Source: Triangularia verruculosa (lineage: Eukaryota; Ascomycota; Sordariomycetes; Sordariales; Podosporaceae). From it: DNA of 25,389 bases. Location: positions 1 to 25,389 of the forward strand of contig MU864100.1 of assembly GCA_033296885.1 (NCBI GenBank), read 5' to 3'. The position numbers and the translations under genes were made by a program. Below the pieces are notes generated by a model, which worked only from the letters and a program-made list of their open reading frames with translations, made no database searches and was not told the origin of the DNA. Of this stretch, positions 21,186 to 25,389 are shown piece after piece (position 1 is the stretch's first letter; every line of letters starts with the position of its first letter).

Positions 21186-21726
21186 TAAAAAGAAAAAAAA
21201 ATTTAATATACCATTATAGGAGTTTATAATATATTTTAACGCCGGTATTTTTTTAAGTAAATTTTAACTTTATAATATAATTAAAAGGGGCTATTAAATT
21301 AATTATTTTTTCCTTTATAAGTATAATATCTCTTAGTTTTATTAGGATATTAATAGGAATATCATATTTAAAGGTTATTTATTTTATATTTAATTAATAA
21401 TAGTACTTCTTTTTTATTTATTCCCTTACTATATAATTTATAAACCTATACTTTAGATTTTATATCTAAAGGAAAATAAGTTTTATAGTCGAATAAATTA
21501 AAAAGTATATTATCTTAATGAAAGTATTTTTAAAAATAATATCCGGTTTAATTTTATCCCTTTATATGATCTCTTTACTTTCAAAAAGTATTATTATTTT
21601 ATAATAAAAAGTAGTTACTTTTAAAGTTATATCCTTTTTAAGTTCGATTTTTAATAACTCGGTTTAATCTTTCAATATATATAATAAATTTTATATATAT
21701 TATTAAATCTAAATAATTAATAATAT
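21186..21726. other. AT-rich relic left of B7
   Basis: About 540 bases without A or B similarity or a usable frame. There are two richer spots (TTAACGCCGGTATTTTT near 21237 and ATCCGGTTTAATTTTATCCC near 21540). No element can be named. Confidence 0.3.
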
Positions 21727-23620
21727 TAATTATAAAAACAATAAAAGCTAGGCCCAAAGCCTAAAAAGCTTTATTAAATAATAGTATAGTATACCCTACT
21801 ATATTATATAGTATAGCGTATATAAAAATTACCCTAAGCTTTAAACTTTTAATATATTTATATATATTTTAATATAAATATTATAAAGAAGTTACGAAGA
21901 AATATAAAATACTATATAAAATATATTTAAATTATAATAAAAAACTTTTATATATAAAGAAAATATTTATAAAACTCTTTTTAATTTATTTACTAAGAAA
22001 TTAATAACGTTTATATTAACCACTATTAAAAGACTAATAAAAATATTTTAACGAATTAAATAATATTATATAATATTACAAGTCTTAAGTTCGTTGGTTT
22101 ACATAGAAAGTAATAAGTATCGTATAAATATAATGTTTTACGATCATCATAAAAGTAGTAATCTCTTTATAACTATTAATATTATACGAAGTTAGTTATT
22201 CCTATTAAATATCTTTAATAATAATTACTGTTAAATATTATATATACTATATTTACTTAACGACTTTCTTCTTTTAATAATAAACCTCTTTTTATATTGC
22301 GTTATTGTAAATATATATACCTAGATTTAACTTAAAATCTATATATTCCTAATTAAAGTAATAAAGTATTTTAAATTAACCTTAATTTAACCTATCGAAA
22401 CTTATTTAAGTAATTTATTAAACTTAGGATTTTATCTTCTTTCGTTTATTAAATAATTTAAAAATAAATAGTATTTTAAAGTCGGCAAATATTAACTTCT
22501 TTTTACTCTTTAAATAATGAAAAGCAAAGTAAATATATTATTTAACTATAGTTAATTAATTAACTATATATATTTAATATATTAATTACAGTTATTAAAA
22601 ATACTAATCAAAGTAACTTACCTGAATAAAATTTTTAATATAAGTTAAATATTTTAATTAAAGTATAAAATAAAAAGAGAAAATTAAAAGTAAAAAAGTA
22701 ATATATTTAATAAAAACGGTTCTTTTATTTCTATTAATATAAAAGTTATTATATTATAAAATAATTTACTAATCGGCGAAGGAATTATCGGCGCGGTAAT
22801 AAGTAATATAATAAAAGAGGTATTTAAAAAGCTTAAATTATATCGTTATATTATATATATTATTAAATTTAATAATTAAAGGCTATATATATATAATAAA
22901 TATATAATATTCCGTAATATAATTTTAACCGATAATACCGGAGCTATAAAGAAAACTAACGCCGGGTATAGCGTTATAAAAGAATTTTTTTTAAGAAATT
23001 ATTTTCTTCTAGAACATATATAATATTAAAAGTATATTACTAAAATTTAAAATCCTACAATATATTATAAAATACTTTTTAATTATTAAGCTTTATTATT
23101 TTAAAGATTTTAACGATATTAAAGTAATTATAATTATAAAAAAGATAATTAAAAAAATATTTAATATATTAATCGACTTTATATAGGTAGGCTTTATTAT
23201 CCTTTTTTATTTATTTAATAAATCTTTTTATAACGAATATATTATGTAAATATTAAAGGATATCGGGAAGTTATAATAATATAAAAGAATTAAAGAGGAA
23301 TTAATTAAATTAATAATAAAGTTTAAATATAAACCATATTATAATTAAGTAATAGAAAAGTAGTCGAATATAATCGAGAAGAAGTAACGATATCGGAGTA
23401 TATTAAAGGATATTAAAAGATATCGGACGATATCGGAGGATATTAAATAATATCGGAGAAATAAATAATAATAAGTATTAATATCGGTTATATTATTATA
23501 ATATTATAAAGCTTATAATATTAGTTAAATATAGGCTAATAAAGTAGCTAAAATTAACTACTTTACTCGCTCAACCTTTACGTCCCCCCTATTCGCGAGG
23601 ACTTAAGTCCTTACGAATAG
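21727..23620 (-). mobile_element. Family B element, copy B7, minus strand, split by a family A insertion
   Basis: B sequence at 21727-22083 and 23034-23620 is of the B1/B6 subtype. It runs from TAATTATAAAAACAATAAAAG to the reversed left end ACTTAAGTCCTTACGAATAG. Candidate flanks TAATAATAT and AATAATATA are offset by one base, so the exact duplication is unsure. The minisatellite at about 23395-23462 is the least RIP-altered in the window, with several intact ATATCGGAGG-type units. Confidence 0.6.
22084..23019 (+). mobile_element. Family A element, full copy nested in B7
   Basis: 936 bp, from CTTAAGTTCGTTGGTTTACA to TTCTTCTAGAACATAT. The duplication is ATAATATTACAAGT on the left (22070-22083) and ATAATATTAAAAGT on the right (23020-23033), 14 bp with one change. 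B6 shows the unoccupied site (AATAATATTAAAAGTATATT, about 14465), giving direct proof of insertion. The hairpin AACGCCGGGTATAGCGTT at about 22958-22975 is in its probably original form. No frame. Confidence 0.75.
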
Positions 23621-24135
23621 AATAATATATATAATATAACGATATAATTTAAACCATTTAAACGCCTCCCTTACTATATTATTTATTATTATATCGATAA
23701 TTCCTTTACCGATTAGTAAATTACTCCATAATATTATAATTTCTATATTAATAAAGATAAAAGGACCGTTTTTATGAAGTATATTATTTTTTACTTTCAA
23801 TTTTCTTTTACTATTTTATATTTTAATTAAAATATTTAACTTATATTAAAAACTTTATTAAAGTAAATTACTTTAATTAATACTTTCGATAAACATAATT
23901 AATAGATTAAATATATATAACTAATTGATTTATTAATAACTATTATTAAACGATATATTTATCCAGTTTTTTACCGTTTAAATAAAAAGCTAATATTAGC
24001 CGATTTTAAAATACTACCTATCTTTAAATTACTTAATAAACGAAAGAAAATAAAATTCGGAATTTAGTAAATTACTTAAATAAATATTAATAGGTTAAAT
24101 TAAAGTTAATTTTAAATACTTTATTATCATTATTA
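23621..24135 (-). repeat. Family A fragment between B7 and B8
   Basis: About 500 bases of minus-strand A sequence, entering near TATATATAATATAACGATAT and running to TTAATTTTAAATACTTTATTAT, where B8 interrupts it. Neither terminus of this A copy is in view. The minus-strand open frame of 65 codons here (23603-23800) is not considered a gene. Confidence 0.55.
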
Positions 24136-24511
24136 TTATTATAGTACTAGTAAAAATTAGGCCCGAAGTACTAGAAAGCGTTATTAACCTGCAATATAAT
24201 ATACCCTACTATACTAAAAAGCACTATATACGAAGAATTACTATAAACTTTCGGACTTCCGATATACTTATATATACTTTAATATAAACGCTATAAAAAA
24301 ACTATAAAAAACTATCGTATATTATAAAAAGTATATTTAAATTATAATAAAAAACTTCCGTATATAAAAAAATATTTATAAAACTTTTCTTAATTTATTA
24401 TATTTTAAAATTATTAAATTTAATTATCTTTTATTAAAAAAATATCTTTATTATTAATAAAATATTAATTATATTAATAAATATTATAATCGATACAATT
24501 ACTATTTTTAT
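24136..24511 (-). mobile_element. Family B element, copy B8, right-end part
   Basis: It starts at the right terminus (TAGTACTAGTAAAAATTAGG near 24142) and follows the B3/B4 subtype until a family A copy breaks it at about 24511. The direct repeat GTACTAG on either side of the terminal core (24144-24150 and 24168-24174) is preserved. The remainder must lie beyond the window. Confidence 0.55.
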
Positions 24512-25294
24512 ATAGGTCCTAAAAGAAACGAAGTTCTAAAAAAAAAATGTTTTACAACGCTATACCCGGCGTTGGTTTTCTTTATAGCCCAGTATCGTCG
24601 GTTAAAGTTATATTACGTAATATCACGTAATATTACGTACCTATTATATACCTATTATATACGTATAGCCTTTAATCGTCGAACTTAATAATATATATAA
24701 TATAATAATATAGCTTAAACCTTTTAAACGCCCCCTTTACTATATTACTTATTACTATACGAATAACTTCCTTACCGACTGGTAAATTACTTTATAGTAT
24801 TATAACTCCTATATTAATAAAGATAAAGGGACCGTCTTTACTCTTTTATCTTTAATTTTCTTTTATTATTTTATACTTTAATTAAAATACTTAACTTATA
24901 GAATTTTATTAAAATAAATTACTTGAATTAATATTTTCGAGAAGTATAATTAATATATCAAATATATATAATTAATCGATTAATTATAGTTAAGTAATAT
25001 TTTTATATTACTCCTTATTATTTAAAGAGTAAAAAAAAGCTAATATTCGCCGACTTTAAAATACTATTTATCTTTAAAATATTAAATTAACGATTATAAA
25101 GGAGATTCTAAGCTTAGTAAATTACTTAAATAAATATCGAGAGGTTAAATAAAAGTTAATTTTAAATATTTTATAATTTTAATTAAAAATATATAAATTT
25201 TAAATTAAATATAAATAAATATATCCGCTATAACGTTATATAGAAAAAGGCTTATCGTTAAAAGGAAAAAGTCGTCGAATAGATATAACGTATA
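24512..25294 (-). mobile_element. Family A element nested in B8 and interrupted by the terminal LTR-like sequence
   Basis: This minus-strand A copy starts at GGTCCTAAAAGAAACGAAG and is one of the least decayed. It carries a tandem of ACGTAATAT (about 24614-24640) and CCTATTATATA (about 24641-24662). It runs normally until AGATATAACGTATA at 25281-25294, where foreign sequence begins; other A copies continue with TAGTATTTAGC at that point (compare 10218-10245). Confidence 0.65.
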
Positions 25295-25389
25295 TGTTGA
25301 AATACAGCATTTGTTTGTGGATTTTACAGTGTGTTTAAGCCCTATGGAATACAGGGCTTCAATGGCTTAGAAAATTCAACAGTGCTCAC
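25295..25389. mobile_element. Start of a non-RIPped insertion, probably a long terminal repeat
   Basis: At 25295 the AT-rich A element changes abruptly to normal-composition sequence beginning TGTTGAAATACAGC. TGTTGAA (25295-25301) is mirrored by TTCAACA (25375-25381), so an 87-bp TG...CA unit is possible; such ends are typical of LTRs of Ty1/copia and related elements. A 7-bp stem hairpin AAGCCCT/AGGGCTT lies at about 25337-25359. CpA and TpG are frequent, so RIP has not acted. Whether the LTR stops at 25381 or continues beyond the window cannot be told; a small inverted-repeat element is the alternative. Confidence 0.5.

Noticed and set aside
22084..23019. Family A as a Helitron, because its end has a hairpin followed by CTAG
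   Set aside because: Helitrons insert between A and T without duplicating the target; A copies have 13-15-bp duplications, shown by the empty site in B6.
23603..23800. A 65-codon minus-strand open frame
   Set aside because: It starts from family A sequence, is broken in other A copies and has low-complexity Ile/Asn/Lys composition.
1..25389. Mitochondrial DNA, suggested by the extreme AT content
   Set aside because: There are no mitochondrial genes, tRNAs or rRNAs, and nuclear-type Fot1 transposons are present with CpA-directed mutation.
1..25389. A telomeric or subtelomeric end
   Set aside because: No TTAGGG/CCCTAA array and no telomere-linked helicase frame were seen.

Overview
The window looks like an AT-rich, gene-free, transposon-filled block of a filamentous ascomycete genome that has been heavily mutated by repeat-induced point mutation (RIP). 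Most of it is near 80% A+T by eye. CpA and TpG are almost absent while TpA is everywhere, and every recognisable coding frame is riddled with TAA/TAG. The two recognisable transposases are Fot1/pogo type, common in Pezizomycotina. The 1,862-bp element length matches what I recall (unverified) for the Molly element of Parastagonospora nodorum, so a Dothideomycete/Pleosporales host is my best but weak guess. I see no intact host gene, tRNA or rRNA.

Two short repeat families make up most of the window. Family A (about 930-960 bp, at least ten full or partial copies, both strands) has 13-15-bp target-site duplications (TSDs), no recognisable coding content and a conserved hairpin near one end. 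I do not recognise it. Family B (about 860-960 bp, eight copies) has roughly 9-bp (9-11) TSDs, an imperfect terminal inverted motif, a strong hairpin at one end and an internal 10-bp minisatellite. It resembles a non-autonomous Mutator-like (MULE) DNA element. A and B are inserted into each other repeatedly, so both were mobile over the same period.

Layout. 1-5650: A copies nested in A, a B copy inside A (1351-2286), and an inverted B (2374-4963) carrying two nested A copies. 5651-6842: unidentified AT-rich relic with one long minus-strand open frame. 6843-9300: two inverted B copies around a 615-bp relic. 9430-10387: full A. 10585-10800: small GC-richer island. 11361-12219 and 12270-15096: tail-to-tail B pair, the second split by Fot1-like element 1 (12348-14209). 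15181-17994: A copy split by Fot1-like element 2 (15400-17261). 18597-21185: two A copies around a relic. 21727-23620: B copy split by an A. 23621-25294: A fragment, B copy and A copy in series. 25295-end: start of a non-RIPped insertion that looks like an LTR.

The amount of RIP gives a relative clock. A, B and the relics are saturated. The two Fot1-like elements are moderately hit: both keep a collinear 557-codon transposase frame with about 20-23 stops each, and one has also lost its start codon and two catalytic Asp. The terminal LTR-like sequence looks untouched and is probably the youngest insertion.
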